Positions 55,503-63,978 of a stretch of 64,000 nt of DNA are shown here, piece by piece. This DNA comes from an uncultured Coriobacteriaceae bacterium. GTDB lineage: Bacteria > Actinomycetota > Coriobacteriia > Coriobacteriales > Atopobiaceae. The position numbers and the translations under genes were made by a program. The DNA lies in the NCBI GenBank assembly GCA_948439405.1, contig CAOJNB010000006.1:1-64000 (forward strand), in the 5' to 3' direction. Under the pieces are notes generated by a model. It was not told the origin of the DNA, made no database searches, and saw only the letters and a list, made by a program, of their open reading frames with translations. The first letter of the stretch is position 1. Each line of letters starts with the position of its first letter.

Positions 55503-57653
55503 ATGGAGTTCTACGCCACGTGCCCAGGAGGCTTCGAGCGCCCGCTCGCAGACGAGGTCAGGGACCTCGGGGGGACGCGCGTCCGCCCGCTCACCGGACA
55601 GGTGGCGTTCGGCGGCGGGCTCGAGGCCGCGTACCGCCTGTGCCTGGAGGGCAGGCTCGCCTCGCGCGTCGTCGCCGTGCTCGCCCGCAGCGACGCGGGC
55701 GACGCCGACGAGCTCTACGAGGGCGTCGCCGCGATCCCCTGGGAGGACCACGTCCCGGCCGCGGCCACCCTGCAGGTCACCGCGCACGGGGGCAACGCCG
55801 AGCTCCGGGACGGGCGCTTCGTCGCGCTCAGGACGAAGGACGCGATCGCCGACCGCCTGCGCGACCGCCGCGGCGCCGTCCCGCGGCTCGCGGCACGCGA
55901 CGCGGACCTCTGCGTCGTCGTGCGCGTCGGGGGCAAGCGGGCGAGCGTGGGCGTCGAGCTGTCCGGGGGGTCGCTCGCGCGCAGGGGCTGGGAGCGCGGC
56001 GGCAGGGGCCTCTCCCCCGCCGCGGCCGCGGCCCTCGCCGGGATGGCCGGCGTCGGGGCGGGCGAGGAACGCCCGCTCGTCGTCGTCGGGCGCGACCCTG
56101 CGGCGGCGTGCGTGGAGGCCTGCGAGATCGCCCTCGCGCTGCCGGCGGGCCGCCTGCGCGCCAGATGGGGCCACGAGGCCTGGCTGGCGGGCGACGCACC
56201 CGCCTGGGAGCGCGTCCGCGAGCGAGCCGAGGAGCGCGCCGGGCGGCTCGCAGAGCACGCGGCGGCGCTGTGGTGCGAGGACGCCGCGCGGGCCCGCGAG
56301 GCCCTCGGCGCGGCGGGGCTCTCCTCGCGCGTGCGCCTCCTGGAAGGGCCCCCCGCGCAGCCCTGCGCCGCCCTCGCCGACCTCTCGGACGCCCACGCGG
56401 ACGAGCCCGCGCGCCAGGCCGCGGCGCTCTCCGGGCTCTCGCGCCTCTGCGCCCGCCTCGCGGCGGGCTCGCGGCTCGCCTGCGCCTCGCGCGACGGCGT
56501 CGTCGCCCGAGCCGTGGGCGCGGAGCCGGACGCGCGGCTCGAGGTCCGCCTGGGGACGGGCGAGGCCCTGCTCTCCTCCTACGCGCTCGACGGGACGTCG
56601 CGCCCCGAGGTCGAGCTGCGCGACGGGCGCGGGACCCGCGTGGGGCTGCTCGTCCCCACCTCGGACCAGTTCGCCGCCCGCCTCGCCAAGGTCGCGCGCC
56701 TCTCGGCGCGCAGGGCGCGCGGCGAGGACGTGTCCTGCTACCGCGTCTACGACTCCGACCTGCCCGACTACCGCGTCTCCATCGACCGCTACCGGACCGT
56801 CGGGGAGGACGGGCGCACCCACGCGGTCGTCTCCGAGTACGCGGCCCCTGCCGAGGTCGACCCCGACCTCGCCCGCGCGCGCCTGCTCGACGTCCTCGCG
56901 GTCGTTCCCCCGCTGCTGGGCTGCGAGCCGCGCGACGTCCACGTCCGCGTGCGGTCGCGCTCGCGCGGGGGCTCGCAGTACGCCGACGCCGGCTCGCGGC
57001 GCGCGGGCGGCGCCGGCCCCGCCGTCGTCGAGGAGGGCGGCCTCGAGTTCGAGGTGGACCTCGACGCCCGGCTCGACACGGGGATCTTCCTCGACGACCG
57101 CGAGATCCGCTCGATGCTGCGCGAGATGGCCAAGCCGGACGCCGGCGGGCGCCGGCGCTTCCTCAACCTGTTCGCCTACACCGGCACCGCGACCTGCTAC
57201 GCCGCGGACGGCGGCGCCGAGACCACGACGGTCGACCTCTCCCAGACCTACCTCGACTGGGCGCGGCGCAACATGGCGCGCAACGGCTTCGCGGGGGCGG
57301 GCCACGAGTACGTGCGCGCCGACGTCGTGCGCTGGGTCGCCGAGCAGAGGCGGGGCCGCCGCAGGTGGGACCTCGTCTTCTGCGCGCCGCCGACCTTCTC
57401 GAACTCCTCGCGCATGGGGAGGCGCTCCTTCGACGTCCAGCGCGACCACGCCGAGCTGCTCATCGGCGTCTCCCGCCTGCTCGCCCGGGGCGGGACGTGC
57501 GTCTTCTCCTGCAACCTGCGCTCCTTCTCGCTCGACGCGGACGCGCTCGCGCGGGCGGGCGTCGTCGCCGAGGACGTCACCGAGCGGACGATGCCCTGGG
57601 ACTTCGCGCGCGACCGGCGCGTCCACCACTGCTTCCTCGTGCGACGCGCGTGA
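55503..57653 (+). CDS. rlmKL: RlmKL-type 23S rRNA methyltransferase fusion, RlmL half degenerate
   Basis: A 716-residue protein with the full architecture of RlmKL (m2G2445/m7G2069 of 23S rRNA): N-terminal ferredoxin-like and THUMP domains (about 1-155), RlmL-like region (about 170-350) and RlmK domain (about 390-716). In the RlmL region the SAM motif DPMCGSGT is replaced by VVVGRDPAAAC (about 193-203), and the catalytic NPPY region reads ALADLSDAHAD (near 290), so this half is probably inactive. RlmK keeps FLNLFAYTGTATCYAA (near 550) and PPTFSNSSRM, but the preceding Asp is Ala (A628). SAM binding by RlmK looks intact. The ATG follows GGGGAGGTCCGCC. Confidence 0.88.
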   Translation: MEFYATCPGGFERPLADEVRDLGGTRVRPLTGQVAFGGGLEAAYRLCLEGRLASRVVAVLARSDAGDADELYEGVAAIPWEDHVPAAATLQVTAHGGNAELRDGRFVALRTKDAIADRLRDRRGAVPRLAARDADLCVVVRVGGKRASVGVELSGGSLARRGWERGGRGLSPAAAAALAGMAGVGAGEERPLVVVGRDPAAACVEACEIALALPAGRLRARWGHEAWLAGDAPAWERVRERAEERAGRLAEHAAALWCEDAARAREALGAAGLSSRVRLLEGPPAQPCAALADLSDAHADEPARQAAALSGLSRLCARLAAGSRLACASRDGVVARAVGAEPDARLEVRLGTGEALLSSYALDGTSRPEVELRDGRGTRVGLLVPTSDQFAARLAKVARLSARRARGEDVSCYRVYDSDLPDYRVSIDRYRTVGEDGRTHAVVSEYAAPAEVDPDLARARLLDVLAVVPPLLGCEPRDVHVRVRSRSRGGSQYADAGSRRAGGAGPAVVEEGGLEFEVDLDARLDTGIFLDDREIRSMLREMAKPDAGGRRRFLNLFAYTGTATCYAADGGAETTTVDLSQTYLDWARRNMARNGFAGAGHEYVRADVVRWVAEQRRGRRRWDLVFCAPPTFSNSSRMGRRSFDVQRDHAELLIGVSRLLARGGTCVFSCNLRSFSLDADALARAGVVAEDVTERTMPWDFARDRRVHHCFLVRRA

Positions 57654-57659
57654 TACAAT
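57654..57659 (+). promoter_or_regulatory. Putative -10 box for kup
   Basis: TACAAT on the plus strand, directly after the rlmKL stop codon and 63 bases before the kup ATG. Confidence 0.55.
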
Positions 57660-57681
57660 GCAGCGCTGCACCGCACCATGA

Positions 57682-57704
57682 GCGGCCGCGAGGGTCGCGG
57701 CCGC
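57682..57704 (+). promoter_or_regulatory. Leader hairpin of kup
   Basis: GCGGCCGCGA, loop GGG, TCGCGGCCGC: a perfect 10-bp stem in the 5' leader, ending seven bases before the GGAGG ribosome site. It may protect the transcript or tune translation. It does not resemble the c-di-AMP (ydaO) riboswitch often found before K+ transporter genes. Confidence 0.5.
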
Positions 57705-57722
57705 GGGCTCTTGGAGGTCGAG

Positions 57723-59954
57723 ATGGCTGCAGGTCTCACGCGCGGACAGGCGCAGGCGAAGGCCAGGTCCGCGAAGTCGAGGGAGATCCCCCTCAGTCTG
57801 ACCATGATCCTGGTCACGGTGGGGATCGTCTACGGCGACATCGGCACGTCCCCGATGTACACGATGCGCGCCATCGTCGAGGGCAACGGCGGCATCGAGA
57901 CGATCACGCAGGACACAGTGCTCGGCGCGGTCTCGCTCATCATCTGGACGATGACGCTGATCACCACCGTCAAGTACGTGCTCATCGCCATGAAGGCCGA
58001 CAACAACTGCGAGGGCGGCATCTTCGCGCTCTACGGCCTCGTGCGCCGCCACGCGGGCTGGCTCATCCTGCCCGCCATGATCGGCGGCTCCGCGCTGCTC
58101 GCCGACGGCATCCTCACCCCCGCCGTCACCGTGACGACCGCCGTCGAGGGCCTCAAGACGATCGACTTCGGGGCCGAGCTGCTCGGCGAGGGACAGGAGC
58201 GCGTCATCCTGATCACCCTCGCGATCCTGGCCGTCCTCTTCATCTTCCAGCGCTCGGGCACCTCGAGCATCGGCAAGGCCTTCGGGCCCGTCATGACGCT
58301 GTGGTTCCTGTTCCTCGCCTTCACGGGCGTCATGAACATCGGCACCAACCTGTGGATCCTGCGCGCGCTCAACCCGCTGCGCGGCATCATGTTCCTGTTC
58401 GGGCCCACGAACCACGCCGGCCTCATGGTGCTCGGCAGCGTCTTCCTGTGCACCACCGGCGCCGAGGCGCTCTACTCCGACATGGGCCACGTCGGCAAGC
58501 GCAACATCTTCGCCTCCTGGCCCTTCGTCAAGGTCTGCCTCATCCTCAACTACCTCGGCCAGGGCGTGTGGCTCGTCGCCAACAACGCGAACCCCGAGGT
58601 CGTCGCCCTCGAGGACCTCAACCCCTTCTTCCAGATGCTTCCCGAGGGCATGCGCCCGTTCGCCGTCATCATCTCCGCGGCGGCGGCCATCATCGCCTCG
58701 CAGGCCCTCATCACCGGCTCCTACACCCTCGTCTCCGAGGCGATCAGGCTCGACCTCATGCCCCACATGAAGGTCGACTACCCCTCCGAGACGAAGGGCC
58801 AGCTCTACATCCCGCTGGTGAACTACGTGCTGTGGGCCGGCTGCTCCGGCGTCGTCCTGCTGTTCCAGAGCTCCTCGAGGATGGAGGCGGCCTACGGCCT
58901 CGCGATCACCCTCACGATGCTCATGACGACGCTGCTGCTCTACACCTTCATCTCGCGCACCATGCGCCGTCGCGTCGTCGCCGTCCCGTTCGTGGTCTTC
59001 TTCGCGGCGCTCGAGGGCATGTTCTTCCTCTCGAGCCTCACGAAGTTCACCCACGGCGGCTACGTGACCGTGCTGATGTCGCTCGCCCTGTTCCTCGTGA
59101 TGATCACCTGGCACCGCGGCACCGCCATCGAGCGCTCGCAGACCGTCTACCTGCACGCGACCGACTACATCACCCAGCTCGACCGCCTGCGCCACGACCT
59201 GTCGATGGACTCGCTGGCCTCGAACCTGGTCTTCCTCACCAACGACTCCTCGCTCGACAGGATCGACCGCGACCTGCTCTACTCGATCCTCGACAAGCAG
59301 CCCAAGCGCGCGGCGTGCGCCTACTGGTTCGTGAACGTCCGCGTCACCGACGACCCCTACACGAACCGCTACGTCGTCAACAGCTTCGGGACGAACTTCG
59401 TGTTCAAGGTCCAGCTCCAGCTCGGCTTCCGCATGAACCAGAACATCACCGCCTACCTCAACCAGATCACCCACGACCTGGTCGAGAGCGGCGAGCTCGC
59501 CCCGCAGCCGCACTCCTACTCGATCTACAAGAACCCCGGCCCCGTGGGCGACTTCCGCTTCTGCCTGGTGCGCAAGCAGATCTCGCAGGAGAGCGAGCTG
59601 TCGACCGTCGACTACATGCTGCTCAAGCTGAAGTACATGATCCGCACCGTGTGCGGCTCCCCGATGCGCTGGTACGGCCTCGAGAACTCCTCGGTGATCA
59701 TCGAGTACGTGCCCCTGTTCCGCTCCTCCCGCCAGCTCCCGCGCCTGGACCGCGTCTCCCTCGAGGACTTCAGGAGCGCCATGCTCAGGCGCGAGCGAAG
59801 GCGCGAGCTCGAGGCGCAGGAGGAGAGCGACATCTTCTCGCGCGACGTCAGGTCGTCGCGCGAGGAGGGCGCCAGGGAGCTCATCGGCGGCGACACGGCC
59901 GTGTTCGAAGCGGTGCGCGCCGACGAGGAGGACGAGGACGACGAGGAGGAGTAG
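57723..59954 (+). CDS. kup: KUP/HAK potassium transporter
   Basis: A 743-residue K+ uptake protein with twelve membrane helices and a soluble C-terminal domain of about 250 residues. KUP signatures are VTVGIVYGDIGTSPMYTMRA (near residue 35), EGGIFALYGLVRR and TTGAEALYSDMGHVGK. KUP carriers take up K+ driven by the proton gradient. The end is strongly acidic (ADEEDEDDEEE), which is unusual in degree. The ATG at 57723 has GGAGG five bases upstream. An in-frame ATG at 57678 would add a stretch lying within the leader hairpin. Convergent HAD gene; a 17-bp stem lies between. Confidence 0.95.
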   Translation: MAAGLTRGQAQAKARSAKSREIPLSLTMILVTVGIVYGDIGTSPMYTMRAIVEGNGGIETITQDTVLGAVSLIIWTMTLITTVKYVLIAMKADNNCEGGIFALYGLVRRHAGWLILPAMIGGSALLADGILTPAVTVTTAVEGLKTIDFGAELLGEGQERVILITLAILAVLFIFQRSGTSSIGKAFGPVMTLWFLFLAFTGVMNIGTNLWILRALNPLRGIMFLFGPTNHAGLMVLGSVFLCTTGAEALYSDMGHVGKRNIFASWPFVKVCLILNYLGQGVWLVANNANPEVVALEDLNPFFQMLPEGMRPFAVIISAAAAIIASQALITGSYTLVSEAIRLDLMPHMKVDYPSETKGQLYIPLVNYVLWAGCSGVVLLFQSSSRMEAAYGLAITLTMLMTTLLLYTFISRTMRRRVVAVPFVVFFAALEGMFFLSSLTKFTHGGYVTVLMSLALFLVMITWHRGTAIERSQTVYLHATDYITQLDRLRHDLSMDSLASNLVFLTNDSSLDRIDRDLLYSILDKQPKRAACAYWFVNVRVTDDPYTNRYVVNSFGTNFVFKVQLQLGFRMNQNITAYLNQITHDLVESGELAPQPHSYSIYKNPGPVGDFRFCLVRKQISQESELSTVDYMLLKLKYMIRTVCGSPMRWYGLENSSVIIEYVPLFRSSRQLPRLDRVSLEDFRSAMLRRERRRELEAQEESDIFSRDVRSSREEGARELIGGDTAVFEAVRADEEDEDDEEE

Positions 59955-59966
59955 GCGCGCCTCCGG

Positions 59967-60007
59967 GCGCGCCCTCGCCTAGGCGGGACCCCTAGGCGAG
60001 GGCGCGC
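59967..60007. terminator. 17-bp perfect stem ending kup and the HAD gene
   Basis: GCGCGCCCTCGCCTAGG (59967-59983), loop CGGGACC, CCTAGGCGAGGGCGCGC (59991-60007). One arm is the last codons of the HAD phosphatase gene including its stop, and the other is the copy beyond kup. It should stop both convergent transcripts; no U tract is present. Confidence 0.7.
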
Positions 60008-60816
60008 TCGATCCAGCGGGCGACGCCGGCCTCGTCGCAGCTCGCGGTGACCTCGTCGGCCGCCGCGAGCGCCTCCGCCGAGGCGTTGCCCATCGCGACG
60101 CCGCGCCCGGCGGCCTCGAGCATGCTCACGTCGTTGAGGTTGTCGCCGAAGGCCACGGTCTCGCCCGGGTCGATGCCGAGGTGGGCGGCGAGCCAGGAGA
60201 GCGCCGCCCCCTTGCTCGCGTCGGCCGCGGCGACCTCCACGTTGCGCGCCGACGAGCTCGCCCACGACAGGGCCGGGTCGGCCTCGGCGCAGGCGACCAT
60301 GGCCTCCCGGTCGGCGGGGTCGCGCCAGAACATCGTGACCTTCTCCACCTCGTCGCGCCCCTCGAGCAGCTCGGGGACGGTGACGTCCACCTGCGTGCGC
60401 ATCCTGCGGAACCCGGCGCACATGACCGGGTCCGGGATGAGGCGCTCGAGGTGCTCGTAGCGGAAGCGCTCGGCGTAGGCCACGCCGTCGAGCATGACGT
60501 CGAAGGTGATCTCGCGGTCCCGCAGGCGCTCGTAGAGGGCGAGCACGCGCTCCGCGGGCATGAGGCTGCTGCGCAGCACCTCGGCCCCGCCGTCGGCGAG
60601 GCGGCACACGCGCGCGCCGTTGCAGGTGATGGCGTAGTGGGTCGCCGGCGACTCCATCGCCGGGCGCGGCACGGCCGTGACGGGGCGCCCCGAGGCGGGC
60701 ACGAACTCCACGCCGCGCTCGGCGAGCAGCTCGAGGGCGCGCACGTTGTCGGCGGGCGGCTCCCCGGACGAGGCCAGGAAGGTCCCGTCCATGTCCGCGC
60801 AGACGAGGCGCACCAT
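59992..60816 (-). CDS. HAD-superfamily phosphatase (Cof type)
   Basis: A 274-residue Cof-type HAD hydrolase, a soluble sugar- or cofactor-phosphate phosphatase. The nucleophile and acid are D8 and D10 in CADMDGTF. Motif II is PASGR; motif III is the Lys in DASKGAALSWL; motif IV is FGDNLNDVSML. The cap (about 85-190) is of the C2 type. The ATG shares one base with the citrate synthase stop (TGATG), so translation is coupled. The substrate is unknown. Its 3' end forms half of a terminator stem. Confidence 0.9.
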   Translation of the reverse strand: MVRLVCADMDGTFLASSGEPPADNVRALELLAERGVEFVPASGRPVTAVPRPAMESPATHYAITCNGARVCRLADGGAEVLRSSLMPAERVLALYERLRDREITFDVMLDGVAYAERFRYEHLERLIPDPVMCAGFRRMRTQVDVTVPELLEGRDEVEKVTMFWRDPADREAMVACAEADPALSWASSSARNVEVAAADASKGAALSWLAAHLGIDPGETVAFGDNLNDVSMLEAAGRGVAMGNASAEALAAADEVTASCDEAGVARWIERALA

Positions 60817-62297
60817 CACTCGGGGGCCGCGCTGATGGCGGCGACGCGGGTCGAGATCGGGCTGTACGAGGGGTGCTTCTCCATGTGGGAGCGGTAGGCC
60901 GGGCGGATGATGCGCGCCGCGCCGTAGAGCTCCTCCATGCGGTGGGCGACCCAGCCCGCCATGCGCGCGATGGCGAACAGCGGGGTGTGCAGGTCGCTCG
61001 AGACGCCGAGCATGTCGTAGACGAAGCCGGAGTACAGGTCGATGTTGGCGCACAGGGGCTTGTCGACCCCGCGCGTCATCGCGACGATGCCGGGCGCGAG
61101 CCGCTCGATGCTCTCGATGAGGGCGAAGCGGTCGTAGCAGCCCTTCTCGCGGGCGAGCCGCTCGGCGTAGCGCTTCACGATCACGGCGCGCGGGTCCGAG
61201 AGGGTGTAGACGGCGTGCCCGATGCCGTAGATGAGGCCCTTGCGGTCGAAGGCCTGGCGGTTGGCGATCTTGGCGAGGTAGTCCTCGACCTCGCCGTCGT
61301 CCTCCCAGTTGCCCACGTGCCGGGCGACGTCCTCGACCATCGCGCCGACGCGCTCGTTGGCCCCGCCGTGCTTGGGCCCCTTGAGCGAGCCCATCGCCGC
61401 GGCGTAGGTGGAGTAGGCGTCCGTGCCCGAGGAGGACAGCACGCGGCAGCTGAACGTCGAGTTGTTGCCGCCGCCGTGCTCGGCGTGGAGCATGAGCATG
61501 ACGTCGAGCATCATGGCCTCGTCGCGGGTGAAGCCCTCGTTGCCGCGCAGGACGTCGAGGATGGTCTCGGCCATCGAGTAGCCCTCGCGCACCGGCGGGA
61601 CCACGAGGCGACGCTTGTCGGCCTGCGCCTTCATGGCCGAGTGCGCGATCGCGGCGATGCGGGGCAGGCGGCCCAGCAGCGAGAGCGCGACGTCGATCTC
61701 GTGCTGGGGCGTGGTGTCGTCCGGGCTCTTGTCGAAGGCGTAGAGCAGCAGCGAGGCGCGCTGCAGCACGTTCATGATCGAGGTGGACGCCGTGGCGCGC
61801 GGGAAGATGTCGAGGTAGCCCACGGGCAGCGAGCGGCGCGCGTCGATGCGGGCGTTGTAGTCGTCGAGCTGGCGCTGGGTGGGCAGCTTGCCCGTGACCA
61901 GCAGGTAGCTGAGCTCCTCGTAGCCGAAGCGGTCGTCGGAGTGGGAGCCCTCGACGAGGTCGTCGATCGAGTAGCCGCGCACGAGCAGCTTGCCCTCGCA
62001 GGGCACCGGCCTGCCGTCGACCTTGTTGTAGCCGCGGACCTCGGAGACGGTCGTGAGGCCCACGAGGACGCCCGAGCCGTCCTTGTTGCGCAGGCCGCGC
62101 TTGACGTCGTAGAAGTCGTAGAGGTCGGGCGGGATCTTGTCGATGGCGCTGTAGCCCTCGTAGAGCTGGTCGCTCACGGGCGGGCGGCCGAGCAGCTCCG
62201 ACGGCATGGGGCTGGTGTCCATGCGGCGCACGAGCGCGGAGGTGTCCGCGGCGGTGAGGATGGTGCCGAACGCCTGGCTGGCGATGTCGCTGAGCAC
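60816..62297 (-). CDS. gltA: Citrate synthase
   Basis: A 493-residue citrate synthase, condensing oxaloacetate with acetyl-CoA. Active-site motifs are LMLHAEHGGGNNSTF, SLKGPKHGGANERVG, GIGHAVYTLSDPR and DLYSGFVYDMLG. It is longer than the common 370-430 because of a 55-residue N-terminal lead before LYEGYSAIDKIPP. The GTG at 62297 has AGGAGG seven bases upstream. In a fermenting coriobacterium it probably serves glutamate/2-oxoglutarate synthesis rather than a full cycle (inference). It overlaps the HAD gene by one base. Confidence 0.95.
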   Translation of the reverse strand: MLSDIASQAFGTILTAADTSALVRRMDTSPMPSELLGRPPVSDQLYEGYSAIDKIPPDLYDFYDVKRGLRNKDGSGVLVGLTTVSEVRGYNKVDGRPVPCEGKLLVRGYSIDDLVEGSHSDDRFGYEELSYLLVTGKLPTQRQLDDYNARIDARRSLPVGYLDIFPRATASTSIMNVLQRASLLLYAFDKSPDDTTPQHEIDVALSLLGRLPRIAAIAHSAMKAQADKRRLVVPPVREGYSMAETILDVLRGNEGFTRDEAMMLDVMLMLHAEHGGGNNSTFSCRVLSSSGTDAYSTYAAAMGSLKGPKHGGANERVGAMVEDVARHVGNWEDDGEVEDYLAKIANRQAFDRKGLIYGIGHAVYTLSDPRAVIVKRYAERLAREKGCYDRFALIESIERLAPGIVAMTRGVDKPLCANIDLYSGFVYDMLGVSSDLHTPLFAIARMAGWVAHRMEELYGAARIIRPAYRSHMEKHPSYSPISTRVAAISAAPE

Positions 62298-62407
62298 GGG
62301 GCGCCTCCTACCTGTCCAGGGGGCGACTGGGGCGCCGCGGCGCGGCGCGCATTCTGTTCTTCTACCCGTTCGGAGCGGAGCCTAAGCGCGGGCGGCGGCG
62401 AGCACGC

Positions 62408-62704
62408 CTAGAGGCGGTACATGAAGTTGAAGACGTCCTCGCGCTGGAAGGTGATCTGGACGCCCAGGTCGTCCGAGAGCGAGCCGAGCTCGCCGGCGAC
62501 GTCCTGGAAGCTCGCGTCGGAGGGCGCCAGGTCGACGATCATCGTCATGGTGAAGACGCCCTGCAGGATGGTCTGCGAGATGTCGAGGATGTTGACGTCG
62601 TGGCGCGCGAGCGCGCCGGCGACGGCGGCGACGATGCCGGACCGGTCGGAGCCGAGGACGGTGACGACCGCCCGCTCCCTCGTGGCCTCTTCGGTGCTCG
62701 CCAT
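62408..62704 (-). CDS. ACT domain protein (UPF0237)
   Basis: A 98-residue protein that is essentially one ACT domain of the UPF0237 type: RAVVTVLGSDRSGIVAAVAG then NILDISQTILQGVFTMTMIV. ACT domains sense amino acids. UPF0237 genes usually precede a UPF0210 (DUF711) gene, which is missing here; citrate synthase follows 110 bases on. The ATG at 62704 has GGAGGGAGAGATGGCG-like purines upstream. A direct regulatory role on citrate synthase is possible but unproven. Confidence 0.9.
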   Translation of the reverse strand: MASTEEATRERAVVTVLGSDRSGIVAAVAGALARHDVNILDISQTILQGVFTMTMIVDLAPSDASFQDVAGELGSLSDDLGVQITFQREDVFNFMYRL

Positions 62705-62729
62705 CTCTCTCCCTCCGTCGGCGTCGTGC

Positions 62730-62735
62730 GATACT
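62730..62735 (+). promoter_or_regulatory. Putative -10 box for iron alcohol dehydrogenase
   Basis: GATACT on the plus strand, 46 bases before the ATG at 62782. Confidence 0.4.
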
Positions 62736-62781
62736 GGGACGCAGCCAGCAGCTTCCCAGTCTATCGGAAAAGGAGAATCGC

Positions 62782-63978
62782 ATGCTCGACTTCGAATGGA
62801 TGTCCCCCACCGAGTTCGTCTTCGGCCGCGACGCCGAGTCGAAGGTCGGGCCCTGGGTCCGCGACCACGGCTACAAGAAGGCCATGGTCACCTACGGCAA
62901 GGGCTCCGTCGTCAAGAGCGGCCTGCTCGACCGCGTGAAGGCCTCCCTGGAGGCGGCCGGCGTCGACTACGTCGAGCTCGGCGGCATCCGCCCCAACCCC
63001 GAGGTCACGACCGCCCGCGAGGGCATCCGCATCGCCAAGGAGGCCGGCGTCGACGTCATGATCCCGGTCGGCGGCGGCTCCACCATCGACTGCTCGAAGG
63101 CCATCGCCGTCGGCGCCCTGTACGAGGGCGACGTGTGGGACCTCTACGACGCCCGCGTCGACGCCACCCCGCAGGCCGCCCTTCCGCTCGCCGTCGTCCT
63201 CACCATCCCGGCCGCCGGCTCCGAGGCCTCCAACTCCTCCGTCCTCTCCAACGACGAGCTCGGCCTCAAGGAGGGCACCAGCGGCGACTTCAACCGCCCG
63301 AAGGTCGCCTTCATGAACCCGGTCCTCACCGAGACCCTGCCGCCCTACCAGACGGCCGCCGGCATCACCGACATGTGCGCCCACATCTTCGAGCGCTTCT
63401 TCTCCGACACCGGCGACACCCCCGTCTCCGACGGGATCTCGCTCGCCCTGCTGCGCGCCATCCGCGGCGCCGCGTACCGCGTGATGCGCGACCCGCACGA
63501 CTACGACGCCCGCGCCGAGATCATGTGGGCCGGCACCCTCGCCCACAACGGCATCTGCGCCCGCGGCCGCGCCGAGGACTGGATGAGCCACGGCCTCGAG
63601 CACGAGCTGTCCGCCTCCAAGACCGAGGTCACCCACGGCGCCGGCCTGGCCGTGATCTTCCCGGCCTGGATGCGCCACGTCGCCCACGTCGACCCGCGCC
63701 GCTTCATCCAGCTCGGCCGCGAGGTCTTCGGCCTGGTGACCACCGGCGACGACATGGCCGACGCCATGGCCGCCATCGACGCCGTCCAGGGCTTCTTCTG
63801 CGACCTCGGCATGCCGCGCTACCTCGACGACTTCGGCTTCGTGCCGGCCGACATCGAGGAGATGATCCCGCGCTTCATCCAGATCAAGGGCGGCCAGTGG
63901 CCGGTGGGCAGCTTCATGCCGCTCGCCGAGGACGACGTCCGCGCCATCTACCTGTCCGCCTTCAAGCCGACCGAGTAG
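62782..63978 (+). CDS. Iron-containing alcohol dehydrogenase (butanol dehydrogenase type)
   Basis: A 398-residue type III alcohol dehydrogenase of the YqhD/BdhA branch, which reduces aldehydes to alcohols with NAD(P)H. The nucleotide-binding turn is PVGGGSTIDCSKAIA. The metal ligands fit D197 and H201 (TDMCAHIFERF), H270 (SHGLEHEL) and H285 (THGAGLAVIFPAWM). The ATG follows AAAAGGAGAATCGC, a strong ribosome site, and codon use is highly C-biased, suggesting high expression. In a fermenting gut bacterium it would dispose of reducing power or detoxify aldehydes. It ends 22 bases before the window edge. Confidence 0.93.
   Translation: MLDFEWMSPTEFVFGRDAESKVGPWVRDHGYKKAMVTYGKGSVVKSGLLDRVKASLEAAGVDYVELGGIRPNPEVTTAREGIRIAKEAGVDVMIPVGGGSTIDCSKAIAVGALYEGDVWDLYDARVDATPQAALPLAVVLTIPAAGSEASNSSVLSNDELGLKEGTSGDFNRPKVAFMNPVLTETLPPYQTAAGITDMCAHIFERFFSDTGDTPVSDGISLALLRAIRGAAYRVMRDPHDYDARAEIMWAGTLAHNGICARGRAEDWMSHGLEHELSASKTEVTHGAGLAVIFPAWMRHVAHVDPRRFIQLGREVFGLVTTGDDMADAMAAIDAVQGFFCDLGMPRYLDDFGFVPADIEEMIPRFIQIKGGQWPVGSFMPLAEDDVRAIYLSAFKPTE

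Noticed and set aside
57654-57722. c-di-AMP (ydaO) riboswitch before kup
   Set aside because: The leader is too short and lacks the conserved elements; only a simple hairpin is present.
55380-59513. A 1377-codon open frame antisense to rlmKL and kup
   Set aside because: Same reason: no conserved motifs, with both real genes on the other strand fully supported.
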